A DNA stretch of 5,503 bases, from positions 1 through 5,503 of the forward strand of contig JAESSM010000053.1 in assembly GCA_016764115.1 (NCBI GenBank), written 5' to 3'. The DNA is from Bacteroidia bacterium (lineage in GTDB: Bacteria > Bacteroidota > Bacteroidia > JAESSM01 > NORP286). A model generated the notes under the pieces. The model was not told the DNA's origin and searched no databases. It saw only the letters and a list, made by a program, of their open reading frames with translations. Shown here in pieces: positions 1 through 5,503 of the stretch. The stretch's first letter is position 1. Each line of letters opens with the position of its first letter. The position numbers were made by a program, and so were the translations under genes.

Positions 1-542
1 GAATTAAAGGGAAACAGGAAAGCGATTGGTTAGCTATAGCCATGGAAGCGAAAAAAGTCTGTGATAAATATAGTGCTAATTTAATAGTTAATGACAATGT
101 GAAAATTGCTCATGCAGTTGGTGCTTATGGAGTACATTTAGGAAAAACTGATATGGCATGTGATGAGGCAAGAAAAATACTGGGAGTCTATAAAATCATT
201 GGTGGTACGGCAAATACATTTGAAGATGTAAAGCATTTAATTGATTGTGGAGCTGATTATATTGGCTTAGGCCCATATAAATATACCATGACAAAGGAAA
301 TTCTTTCACCGATTTTAGGCGTAAATGGGATTAAGAAAATTGTACAAGAATTTAACAATATTCCTATAATTGCAATTGGAGGTATTGGGTTAGACGATCT
401 TGAAAATTTGAATCAGGTTGGCGTGTTCGGAGTTGCCGTTTCTTCTGCAATAAACAATAGCGAAAACTTAAAGAGTACTGCGGAATCTTTCAATAATAAA
501 ATGAAAGGATTATTTTTGAACTCCGAAATACAATTTGCATAA
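1..542 (+). CDS. thiE: Thiamine-phosphate synthase ThiE, 5'-truncated by window edge
   Basis: Couples HMP pyrimidine diphosphate to thiazole phosphate, giving thiamine phosphate (cytosolic TIM barrel). The frame is open to the left edge, so the ATG at 42 is an internal Met, not the start. Codons from position 3 read IKGKQESDWL, matching the family segment after the first strands; bases 1-2 (GA) fit the usual Arg before it. About 179 residues are visible, and some 30-40 N-terminal residues should lie outside. Family signatures are present: Asn-Asp at 90-95 (LIVND), GVHLGKTDM, the pyrophosphate loop GLGPYKYTMTKE, and the phosphate-binding strand IPIIAIGGIG. The T..TK loop and ND pair favour ThiE over the related tautomerase TenI. 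Where B. subtilis ThiE has Ser130 (VSAHT), this protein reads GTANT, a conservative change. The stop TAA directly abuts the thiG ATG, so it is cotranscribed and probably translationally coupled. Confidence 0.93.
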   Translation, partial: IKGKQESDWLAIAMEAKKVCDKYSANLIVNDNVKIAHAVGAYGVHLGKTDMACDEARKILGVYKIIGGTANTFEDVKHLIDCGADYIGLGPYKYTMTKEILSPILGVNGIKKIVQEFNNIPIIAIGGIGLDDLENLNQVGVFGVAVSSAINNSENLKSTAESFNNKMKGLFLNSEIQFA

Positions 543-1319
543 ATGAAAAAACTAAAGATAGCAGACAAGGAGTTCGATTCACGATTGTTCTTGGGGACCG
601 GTAAGTTTGGTTCCAAAACTCTAATGAATGAAGCTATCATCGCGTCAAAAAGCCAGCTGGTTACTGTGGCTTTAAAAAGGATTGAAGTTGAAAATTCCGA
701 TGACCAACTAATAAAACATATTCAATCGGGTAATGTCAATCTATTGCCTAATACAAGTGGTGTTAGAAATGCTGAAGAAGCACTTTTTGCTGCTCGGTTG
801 GCTAGAGAAGCCTTGAATACAGAATGGTTAAAACTCGAGATACATCCTGATCCCAAGTATTTATTGCCTGATCCTATTGAGACGCTGAAAGCTGCTGAGC
901 AATTAGTTCAGGAAGGATTTGTTGTATTGCCTTATGTGAATGCTGATCCTGTATTGTGTAAACGACTGGAAGATGTTGGTGTGGCTGCTGTAATGCCATT
1001 AGGTTCACCAATTGGGAGTAATAATGGCCTCAATACCAAAGAAATGTTGGAGATCATTATTGAGCAAAGCAATGTGCCTGTTGTAGTGGATGCCGGAATA
1101 GGGGCGCCATCTCATGCTGCATTTGCAATGGAAATGGGTGCTGATGCAGTTTTGGTCAATACCGCAATTGCTGTTGCCGAAGATCCTGTGAACATGGCAA
1201 TCGCATTTAAAAATGCTGTCATAGCAGGTAGGATGGGGTATGAAGCGAAACTTGGAACTACCGGAAGATATTCAAGTTCTACAAGCCCATTAACATTATT
1301 CTTAGAAGATGATAAATAA
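543..1319 (+). CDS. thiG: Thiazole synthase ThiG
   Basis: Forms the thiazole phosphate ring of thiamine from 1-deoxy-D-xylulose 5-phosphate, dehydroglycine and ThiS thiocarboxylate. The 258 residues are normal full length for this TIM-barrel enzyme. Visible family blocks, in order, are FLGTGKF (16-22), VTVALKR (40-46), LLPNTSG (67-73), WLKLE (95-99), [47 protein letters not shown] and [12 protein letters not shown]. Lys97 in WLKLE aligns with the Schiff-base lysine (Lys96 of B. subtilis ThiG). The start is fixed by the family N-terminus and by the immediately preceding thiE stop; no Shine-Dalgarno sequence is visible, as is usual in Bacteroidota. The 3' end overlaps thiH by 11 nt. The dehydroglycine donor should be the adjacent ThiH rather than glycine oxidase ThiO. 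ThiS and ThiF are also required and are not in this window. Confidence 0.97.
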   Translation: MKKLKIADKEFDSRLFLGTGKFGSKTLMNEAIIASKSQLVTVALKRIEVENSDDQLIKHIQSGNVNLLPNTSGVRNAEEALFAARLAREALNTEWLKLEIHPDPKYLLPDPIETLKAAEQLVQEGFVVLPYVNADPVLCKRLEDVGVAAVMPLGSPIGSNNGLNTKEMLEIIIEQSNVPVVVDAGIGAPSHAAFAMEMGADAVLVNTAIAVAEDPVNMAIAFKNAVIAGRMGYEAKLGTTGRYSSSTSPLTLFLEDDK

Positions 1320-2481
1320 TTCAAAGGAAAGGCGAATACCTGTTAAAGAAATAAAACCTCAATTTCATACTTCCTTTAGAGAGATTCTCTATCAATACAA
1401 TTGGGATACAATTAATGACTTGATTTATTCCAAAAAGGAAGAAGATGTAATTAGTGCCTTATCCAAACCGACTGGCAAATGTACACTTGATGATTTTATG
1501 GCGATGATCTCTCCTGCAGGGTTGCCCTTTCTGGAAAATATGGCCGCAAGAAGTCATCACATAACGCAAGAGAAGTTTGGTAAAACCATACAATTATATA
1601 TCCCACTATATCTATCTAATGAGTGTCAAAACATTTGCACTTATTGTGGATTTAGTATGACAAACCAAATAAAGCGGATTACTTTATCAGATAGTCAAAT
1701 TAGTAAAGAGATAGAAGTAATTAAGTCTTTTGGATTTGATAATGTTTTAATTGTCACCGGTGAGGCTAATAAAACAGTAGGCATTGATTATATGTTGCAT
1801 GCTTTGGAAATTATCTCTCCGCATTTTGCGCAAGTATCTATGGAAGTGCAACCTATGGATACAGAAGATTATCAAAAGTTGACTAAAGCTGGCGTATATT
1901 CTATATTGGTTTATCAGGAAACCTATAATGCTAAAAAATATAAAGATTACCACCCGAAGGGTAGAAAGTCTAGTTTTGAATATAGATTGGATACACCAGA
2001 TAGAATAGGCAAAGCAGGAATGCATAAAATTGGATTGGGTTGTTTGATTGGGCTGGAAGATTGGAGAACAGATTCGTGGTTTACCGCACTTCATTTGAAT
2101 TATCTTGAAAAAAAGTATTGGCAAACGAAGTATTCTATTTCATTCCCTCGACTTAGGCCTGCAGAAGGAGTTATCCCAACTAAAAACATGATGACAGATA
2201 AAGAGTTGGTTCAGCTGATTTGTGCATACCGAATTTTTGATCCTGATGTCGAGTTATCTTTGTCTACAAGAGAAACGAAAAAATTTAGAGACAATTCTAT
2301 AAAACTTGGAATTACTTCGATAAGTGCTGGCTCAAAAACCAACCCGGGTGGATATTCAGTTGACGAACAATCTCTTGAACAATTTGAAATTTCTGATGAA
2401 AGAGATCCTCAAGAATTTGCTTCGGTAATTGCAAACCAAGGATATGAGCCTGTATGGAAAGATTGGTTTGGGAATAACTAA
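1309..2481 (+). CDS. thiH: 2-iminoacetate synthase (tyrosine lyase) ThiH, radical SAM
   Basis: Radical SAM enzyme that cleaves L-tyrosine to dehydroglycine (2-iminoacetate) and p-cresol; dehydroglycine feeds ThiG. It has 390 residues, against about 377 in E. coli ThiH, and matches that protein along its whole length. The [4Fe-4S] motif CxxxCxxC is Cys106, Cys110 and Cys113 ([14 protein letters not shown]). Other conserved stretches are [64 protein letters not shown] and the C-terminal PVWKDW. The ATG at 1309 lies inside the end of thiG (11-nt overlap). The next in-frame Met (residue 64) would remove conserved N-terminal helix sequence, so 1309 is preferred. The cluster and AdoMet chemistry are oxygen-sensitive in known homologues. 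No thi gene follows: the next gene converges 4 bp beyond the stop, so this is the last cistron of the operon. Confidence 0.97.
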   Translation: MINNSKERRIPVKEIKPQFHTSFREILYQYNWDTINDLIYSKKEEDVISALSKPTGKCTLDDFMAMISPAGLPFLENMAARSHHITQEKFGKTIQLYIPLYLSNECQNICTYCGFSMTNQIKRITLSDSQISKEIEVIKSFGFDNVLIVTGEANKTVGIDYMLHALEIISPHFAQVSMEVQPMDTEDYQKLTKAGVYSILVYQETYNAKKYKDYHPKGRKSSFEYRLDTPDRIGKAGMHKIGLGCLIGLEDWRTDSWFTALHLNYLEKKYWQTKYSISFPRLRPAEGVIPTKNMMTDKELVQLICAYRIFDPDVELSLSTRETKKFRDNSIKLGITSISAGSKTNPGGYSVDEQSLEQFEISDERDPQEFASVIANQGYEPVWKDWFGNN

Positions 2482-2490
2482 CTCGTTATT
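2473..2490. repeat. 6-bp inverted repeat spanning both convergent stop codons
   Basis: AATAAC (2473-2478) and GTTATT (2485-2490) are perfect inverted repeats around a 6-base loop. The thiH stop (2479-2481) and the stop of the convergent SPOR-domain gene (2486-2488) both fall inside. It could be a small bidirectional terminator hairpin, but the stem is short and AT-rich and has no clear T-run on either side, so termination activity is doubtful. Confidence 0.25.
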
Positions 2491-3580
2491 GACCTCTTGA
2501 TCCTTGAATAGCGGATTGCATATCTATTCTCACACCATCTTTATAAGCAACAATAAAAGCATCTGTCATACCTAATTCATAGACTTGTTCCTTAAATTCA
2601 TTGGCCCCGGCATAATTGCCAAATGCCCCAGCAGTGTATTTTTTCCATCCACTGGCATTATCTACTTCAATTGGTTGACCAGCTATTTCCTGTTTTCCTA
2701 AATCAAACTGTTGATATGCACCAAGCTGCACTTTGAATACAATTCCTTCTATTGAAGTAATAGGAGCTTGACCTGATGAACTTGTACTTGATACTTCTTG
2801 TGGTTGATCTGAACCCGGAGTTTCTCCATCTACTGCTACAGTTGGGCTTGCTTTTAATTCTGTTATATCCGATAACGCCCGGTCAAGTTGAGCCTTAATG
2901 GTATTAACCTCATTTGTTAATGATAAACTATTTCTTTTACAGGTGCTTAATTCACTTTCAAGTCTTTCAATTGCTCCGGTCCTTGCATCCAATTCTTCCT
3001 GTAGATTCACGATTTCTTCAGGAGTCAGCTTTTTGTATGATTTAACTATTTTCTTTTGCCCCTTTATGAATGCCTTTTTATTTTTTTTCAGTGCTTTAGC
3101 ATCCATTTCAACCGCTTCATCATCACTTACATCATTGCTATTACTTGTAAAATCAGCTGAAGAAGTAGTTTCTTCTGTAGAGGTAGTTGCAGTTTCTACT
3201 TCAACTTCAGGATCAAAAGTATCTTCATCATCTTCAAAGAATAACTCTTCTTCTGATCCATCCTCTTCACTCATACTTTCATATTCCGTAATAAATGACT
3301 CACCAGCAGAACTGGTAAGACTCTCAATTTCTTTTAATTCTTCTGTTTCATCAACTAAAGGCTCTGAAGTCATGAAATCATCCTCATCATCCTCCTCGAG
3401 AATAACATCATTAGTATCCTCATCAAAAAACAAATCCCCATCATCTTCATCACCAAAGAAAAATTCATCAGCGCTGCCTGAATCATCTTTATCTTGGCCA
3501 TAGATATTATTATTACTTAAACATAGACATGATGATATCAAGATTATTATTATGGTATTAAAAATACTTTTCAAAGTCAT
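2486..3580 (-). CDS. Exported acidic coiled-coil protein with C-terminal SPOR domain
   Basis: Probably a periplasmic or outer-membrane-associated protein that binds peptidoglycan through its SPOR domain; its specific role is unknown. In order: signal sequence (1-29, one Lys then hydrophobic IIIILISSCLCL); a highly Asp/Glu-rich low-complexity region (30-160) with a recurring acidic/aromatic motif (EFFFGDEDD, DLFFDEDTND, ELFFEDDEDT); a Lys-rich patch (162-184); a coiled coil (about 190-242; a/d positions I190, L193, L197, I204, L207, L211, L221, V225, I228, L232, I239, L242); a Ser/Pro/Gly linker; and a SPOR-type domain (279-350) with FKVQLGAYQQF, KKYTAGAFGNYAGA and DAFIVAYKDGVRI. Cleavage could be after YGQ (residue 29) by signal peptidase I. 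Alternatively ISSC with Cys18 is a tolerable lipobox, which would make it a lipoprotein. The first Met of the frame heads the signal sequence, supporting this start; no Shine-Dalgarno is visible. SPOR proteins often act in division or envelope remodelling, but that is inference here. Confidence 0.85.
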   Translation of the reverse strand: MTLKSIFNTIIIILISSCLCLSNNNIYGQDKDDSGSADEFFFGDEDDGDLFFDEDTNDVILEEDDEDDFMTSEPLVDETEELKEIESLTSSAGESFITEYESMSEEDGSEEELFFEDDEDTFDPEVEVETATTSTEETTSSADFTSNSNDVSDDEAVEMDAKALKKNKKAFIKGQKKIVKSYKKLTPEEIVNLQEELDARTGAIERLESELSTCKRNSLSLTNEVNTIKAQLDRALSDITELKASPTVAVDGETPGSDQPQEVSSTSSSGQAPITSIEGIVFKVQLGAYQQFDLGKQEIAGQPIEVDNASGWKKYTAGAFGNYAGANEFKEQVYELGMTDAFIVAYKDGVRIDMQSAIQGSRGQ

Positions 3581-3600
3581 AAGTTAATATGTTTTTAATT

Positions 3601-3608
3601 GAAAGATA
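3601..3608 (-). promoter_or_regulatory. Possible -7 box for the SPOR-domain gene
   Basis: On the minus strand this reads TATCTTTC, one base off the Bacteroidota -7 consensus TAnnTTTG, and lies 20 bases upstream of the start codon. No TTG/TTTG is seen at the right distance for a -33 box. A chance match in AT-rich DNA is quite possible. Confidence 0.25.
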
Positions 3609-3638
3609 AATATAATGAAATGAATTCGGAATAGAAAA

Positions 3639-3684
3639 TTAGATGTACATATATGTATATACCAATAGAACTAAATACATCTAA
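3639..3684. repeat. 9-bp inverted repeat with inner 12-bp palindrome between the minus-strand genes
   Basis: TTAGATGTA (3639-3647) and TACATCTAA (3676-3684) are perfect inverted repeats separated by 28 bases. Overlapping the left arm is a perfect palindrome TACATATATGTA (3646-3657), nearly extending to 18 bp (3643-3660). On the minus strand the downstream arm is followed by TTTTC, so it could be a weak terminator for the upstream synthase gene. It could equally be an operator for the SPOR-domain gene, whose start is about 60 bases downstream. A second weak stem (TAAATG/CATTTA, 3719-3738) lies just after the synthase stop codon. The rest of the 165-base gap is featureless AT-rich DNA, apart from the short direct repeat TCTTACG (3692-3698, 3700-3706). 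Confidence 0.45.
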
Positions 3685-3745
3685 AAAATAATCTTACGTT
3701 CTTACGGAGATAGCAGGTTAAATGTTTCATATCATTTACAATTAC

Positions 3746-4504
3746 TTACTTTAATTCCTGAATAGTAACACTATGAACCACATCTGATATTTCTGAAATT
3801 AATGATTGATCTTTTTCTATTGCATTACCTACTACTAGAACATCGGCACCTGCGTCACAAGTCTCAAATGCCTTTTCAGGAGAGTTTATACCACCACCTA
3901 TTATTAAGGGAATATTGATCTGTTCTTTAACTCCTTTTATCATATTGGTTGATATTGGGTTCATAGCTCCACTCCCTGCATCCATATATATAGTATTTAA
4001 TCCAAGCAGTTCCCCGGCAACAGCTGTGGATATCGCAATGCTTATTTTATCATCCGGTATAGGTTTAGTATTACTCATATATTCTACAGAAGTATTATTG
4101 CCACCATCAATTAAAATGTATCCTGTCGGAATCACTTCAATGGCAGTATCTTTAAGAACCGGAGCAGCAATAACGTGATTACCAATTAACATTTCCGGAT
4201 TTCTTCCTGATATCAATGACAAGAATAGGATAGCGTCAGCTTTATCGTATATCTGCAATGGATGACCAGGGAAAATAATTGTTGGAATAGTGCTAGCTTC
4301 TTTTATTTCGTCTATAACCTCTGCAAGACATCGATTGGTAGTTAAACTGCCTCCAACAAAAAAATAATCTACATTATTATCTTCAGCAATTTTTACCAAA
4401 GCATAAATATCTGATAGTTTACAGTTATCAGGATCTATTAAAACTGCAAATTGTTTCTGGTTTTTTCTGCTCCTATTGATTATGTTATTATATAAAGAAC
4501 TCAT
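3746..4504 (-). CDS. Geranylgeranylglyceryl phosphate synthase family protein (PcrB/GGGPS, group II)
   Basis: Predicted to join a polyprenyl diphosphate (probably geranylgeranyl) to sn-glycerol 1-phosphate through an ether bond, the first committed step of archaeal-type ether lipids. The 252-residue TIM barrel shows family blocks in order: VLIDPD (21-26, candidate Mg2+-binding Asp), FVGGS (49-53), TIIFPGHP (75-82), FLSLISGRNP (94-103), YILIDGG (129-135), YMDAGSGA (173-180), LIIGGGI (200-206) and VVGNAIEKD (224-232). The last two resemble the standard glycerol-phosphate-binding loops. The 'YMDAGSGA' form and length fit the Bacteroidota/archaeal group II rather than the shorter Bacillus PcrB (heptaprenyl-specific). 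Chain length of the prenyl donor cannot be read from sequence alone. The start is the first Met of the frame with a family-like N-terminus (FAVLIDPD follows at 19-26) and sits 36 bases after a predicted transcription start. No prenyl-lipid genes are adjacent. Confidence 0.9.
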   Translation of the reverse strand: MSSLYNNIINRSRKNQKQFAVLIDPDNCKLSDIYALVKIAEDNNVDYFFVGGSLTTNRCLAEVIDEIKEASTIPTIIFPGHPLQIYDKADAILFLSLISGRNPEMLIGNHVIAAPVLKDTAIEVIPTGYILIDGGNNTSVEYMSNTKPIPDDKISIAISTAVAGELLGLNTIYMDAGSGAMNPISTNMIKGVKEQINIPLIIGGGINSPEKAFETCDAGADVLVVGNAIEKDQSLISEISDVVHSVTIQELK

Positions 4505-4547
4505 ATTGTTTTTTTAGCCTAATTCTGTTATTTGATTTTCGTTTGGA

Positions 4548-4574
4548 CAAAAATAAGAATATTAATTATATCAA
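4548..4574 (-). promoter_or_regulatory. Promoter of the GGGPS-family gene (TTG-N16-TATTTTTG)
   Basis: Read on the minus strand, TATTTTTG (4555-4548) matches the Bacteroidota -7 consensus TAnnTTTG perfectly. A TTG (4574-4572) lies 16 bases upstream, slightly short of the usual 17-23. Transcription would start near 4541, giving a leader of about 36 bases. The leader is A-rich just before the ATG and has no Shine-Dalgarno. Confidence 0.6.
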
Positions 4575-4605
4575 GTTACTTCTGTATTTACTAGCTGAAA
4601 TGTAC

Positions 4606-4633
4606 TTGAGTAAACATTTTTGTGATATATTTT
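4606..4633 (+). promoter_or_regulatory. Possible weaker upstream rRNA promoter (TTG-N17-TATATTTT)
   Basis: TTG at 4606-4608 is followed after 17 bases by TATATTTT (4626-4633), one mismatch from TAnnTTTG. If used it would be a distal promoter for the rRNA operon. AT-rich context makes a chance match likely. Confidence 0.2.
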
Positions 4634-4661
4634 AATATGGTGGGGACAGGGAATTCAAGGG

Positions 4662-4687
4662 TTTTCAAAAAAAGTAAAAAAAGTTTT
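4662..4687 (+). promoter_or_regulatory. UP-like A-tract element of the rRNA promoter
   Basis: Two A7 tracts (4667-4673 and 4676-4682) spaced 9 bases apart, flanked by TTTT on both sides, lie about 40-60 bases before the predicted rRNA transcription start. That is the place and composition of an UP element bound by the RNA polymerase alpha C-terminal domain at rRNA promoters; phased A-tracts would also bend the DNA. Confidence 0.55.
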
Positions 4688-4716
4688 AGCTCAATAATAA
4701 ATTTATCGTATCTTTG
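4685..4716 (+). promoter_or_regulatory. Main rRNA operon promoter (TATCTTTG -7 box)
   Basis: TATCTTTG (4709-4716) is a perfect Bacteroidota TAnnTTTG box. The matching -33 region is TTTA (4685-4688), one base off TTTG at 20-base spacing. Transcription should start near 4720-4724, about 170 bases before mature 16S. The strong -7 box, the A-tracts upstream and the rRNA gene downstream support each other. Confidence 0.75.
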
Positions 4717-4719
4717 CAT

Positions 4720-4735
4720 TCCCTTTTAAAAGGGA
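4720..4735. repeat. 16-bp perfect palindrome at the predicted rRNA transcription start
   Basis: TCCCTTTTAAAAGGGA is a perfect palindrome starting 4 bases after the -7 box. As DNA it could be an operator; as RNA it could fold into a 5'-end hairpin of the pre-rRNA (GGGA/TCCC ends with an AT-rich core). Confidence 0.6.
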
Positions 4736-4802
4736 GATGTGTTTTACTTGAAAATATGTAAAAAATACAACGGTAAAAAATGTTAAATTCTTTATCGTTA
4801 AA

Positions 4803-4813
4803 TGTTCTTTGAA
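4803..4813 (+). promoter_or_regulatory. boxA-like antitermination site in the rRNA leader
   Basis: TGTTCTTTGAA resembles the bacterial rRNA boxA (E. coli TGCTCTTTAACA), which binds NusB/NusE to keep polymerase from terminating in untranslated rRNA operons. It lies about 80 bases before 16S, a sensible position. An imperfect copy precedes it: GTTAAAT-TCTTT (4782-4793) against GTTAAAT-GTTCTTT (4797-4810), a 15-base period. Confidence 0.55.
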
Positions 4814-4836
4814 GGATTGAAAGAAATAGCGGTCCC

Positions 4837-4854
4837 TTCGATATTTATATCGAA
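4837..4854 (+). other. Leader hairpin TTCGATAT/ATATCGAA
   Basis: TTCGATAT (4837-4844) and ATATCGAA (4847-4854) form an 8-bp inverted repeat with a 2-base centre (realistically a 7-bp stem with a 4-base loop) in the rRNA leader, about 40 bases before 16S. It may serve pre-rRNA folding or processing. Its left arm overlaps CCTTCGA, which can instead pair with TTGAAGG of the boxA region. Confidence 0.5.
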
Positions 4855-4875
4855 TGTGACAATTCTTGTGACAAT
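4855..4875 (+). repeat. 9-bp direct repeat TGTGACAAT just upstream of 16S
   Basis: TGTGACAAT occurs at 4855-4863 and again at 4867-4875, with TCT between (12-base period). The second copy ends 16 bases before the estimated 16S 5' end, where the precursor processing stem normally forms; the pairing partner would be downstream of 16S, outside the window. Confidence 0.7.
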
Positions 4876-4891
4876 AATCAAAATCTTATTT

Positions 4892-5503
<612 letters not shown>

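Larger units (their letters stand above)
4505..4891. other. Divergent intergenic control region: synthase promoter (-) and rRNA promoter/leader (+)
   Basis: These 387 bases contain no credible gene. The left part holds a promoter for the minus-strand synthase gene. The middle has a G-rich patch followed by A-tracts. The right part holds a strong Bacteroidota-type promoter and a roughly 170-base leader for the 16S rRNA, with a palindrome, a boxA-like site, a hairpin and a direct repeat (listed separately). Confidence 0.85.

Noticed and set aside
42..542. thiE starting at the ATG at 42
   Set aside because: Upstream in-frame codons from position 3 match ThiE (IKGKQESDWL), so this Met is internal and the gene is cut by the window edge.
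1..542. First gene as TenI (thiazole tautomerase) rather than ThiE
   Set aside because: The Asn-Asp pair, GVHLGKTD and the GPYKYTMTK loop are ThiE catalytic/binding signatures, so ThiE is preferred; a tree would settle it.
1747..2124. 125-codon minus-strand frame inside thiH
   Set aside because: thiH is conserved along its full length on the other strand; this frame has no recognisable motif.
2898..3503. 201-codon plus-strand frame rich in Ser
   Set aside because: It is the exact antisense of the Asp/Glu-rich region of the SPOR gene; GAT/GAA/TCA codons read backwards give a long Ser/Leu frame. No family resemblance and no promoter.
3915..4178. 87-codon plus-strand frame inside the GGGPS-family gene
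   Set aside because: Antisense to conserved TIM-barrel codons; hydrophobic appearance comes from codon complementarity.
4637..4729. 30-codon plus-strand frame before the rRNA operon
   Set aside because: It runs across the A-tracts, the -7 box and half the palindrome, so its sequence is explained by promoter elements; no ribosome binding site.

Overview
The window is a piece of Bacteroidota chromosome, AT-rich in both coding and intergenic DNA. Four things point there. Two promoters match the Bacteroidota sigma pattern TTG/TTTG...TAnnTTTG. No gene start has a clear Shine-Dalgarno sequence. ThiE carries the phylum-typical GLGPYKYT..TK loop. The 16S rRNA 5' part has Bacteroidota-type helices; its GGGTCTAAAGGGTGCGTAGGCGG stretch suggests Cytophagales or relatives (from memory, not searched).

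Layout. Positions 1-2481 (+) hold the 3' end of a thiamine operon: thiE (5'-truncated by the window edge), thiG and thiH, packed with 0-nt spacing and then an 11-nt overlap. Converging on thiH with only 4 bp between stop codons is a minus-strand gene (2486-3580) for an exported protein with a very acidic low-complexity region, a basic patch, a long coiled coil and a C-terminal SPOR domain. Upstream of it on the same strand, after 165 AT-rich bases with inverted repeats, is a group II geranylgeranylglyceryl phosphate synthase-family gene (3746-4504). Positions 4505-4891 are a divergent control region: one side reads the synthase gene, the other holds the promoter and leader of an rRNA operon. 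The 16S rRNA gene begins near 4892 and runs off the window at about one third of its length.

How the parts work together. ThiG and ThiH make the thiazole phosphate of thiamine (ThiH supplies dehydroglycine from tyrosine), and ThiE joins thiazole phosphate to the pyrimidine. ThiS, ThiF, ThiC and ThiD are not in the window and no thi gene follows thiH. The SPOR protein probably works at the cell wall. The prenyl-glyceryl phosphate synthase makes an archaeal-type ether-lipid precursor whose role in Bacteroidota is poorly understood. These minus-strand genes have no evident link to thiamine or to rRNA.

I see no mobile element, CRISPR array, tRNA or defence system. The points most worth a second look are the rRNA control region (A-tract UP-like element, perfect TAnnTTTG box, a 16-bp palindrome at the predicted transcription start, a boxA-like site that could be masked by a leader hairpin, and a 9-bp direct repeat just before 16S), the repeated acidic/aromatic motif in the SPOR protein, and the ether-lipid enzyme.
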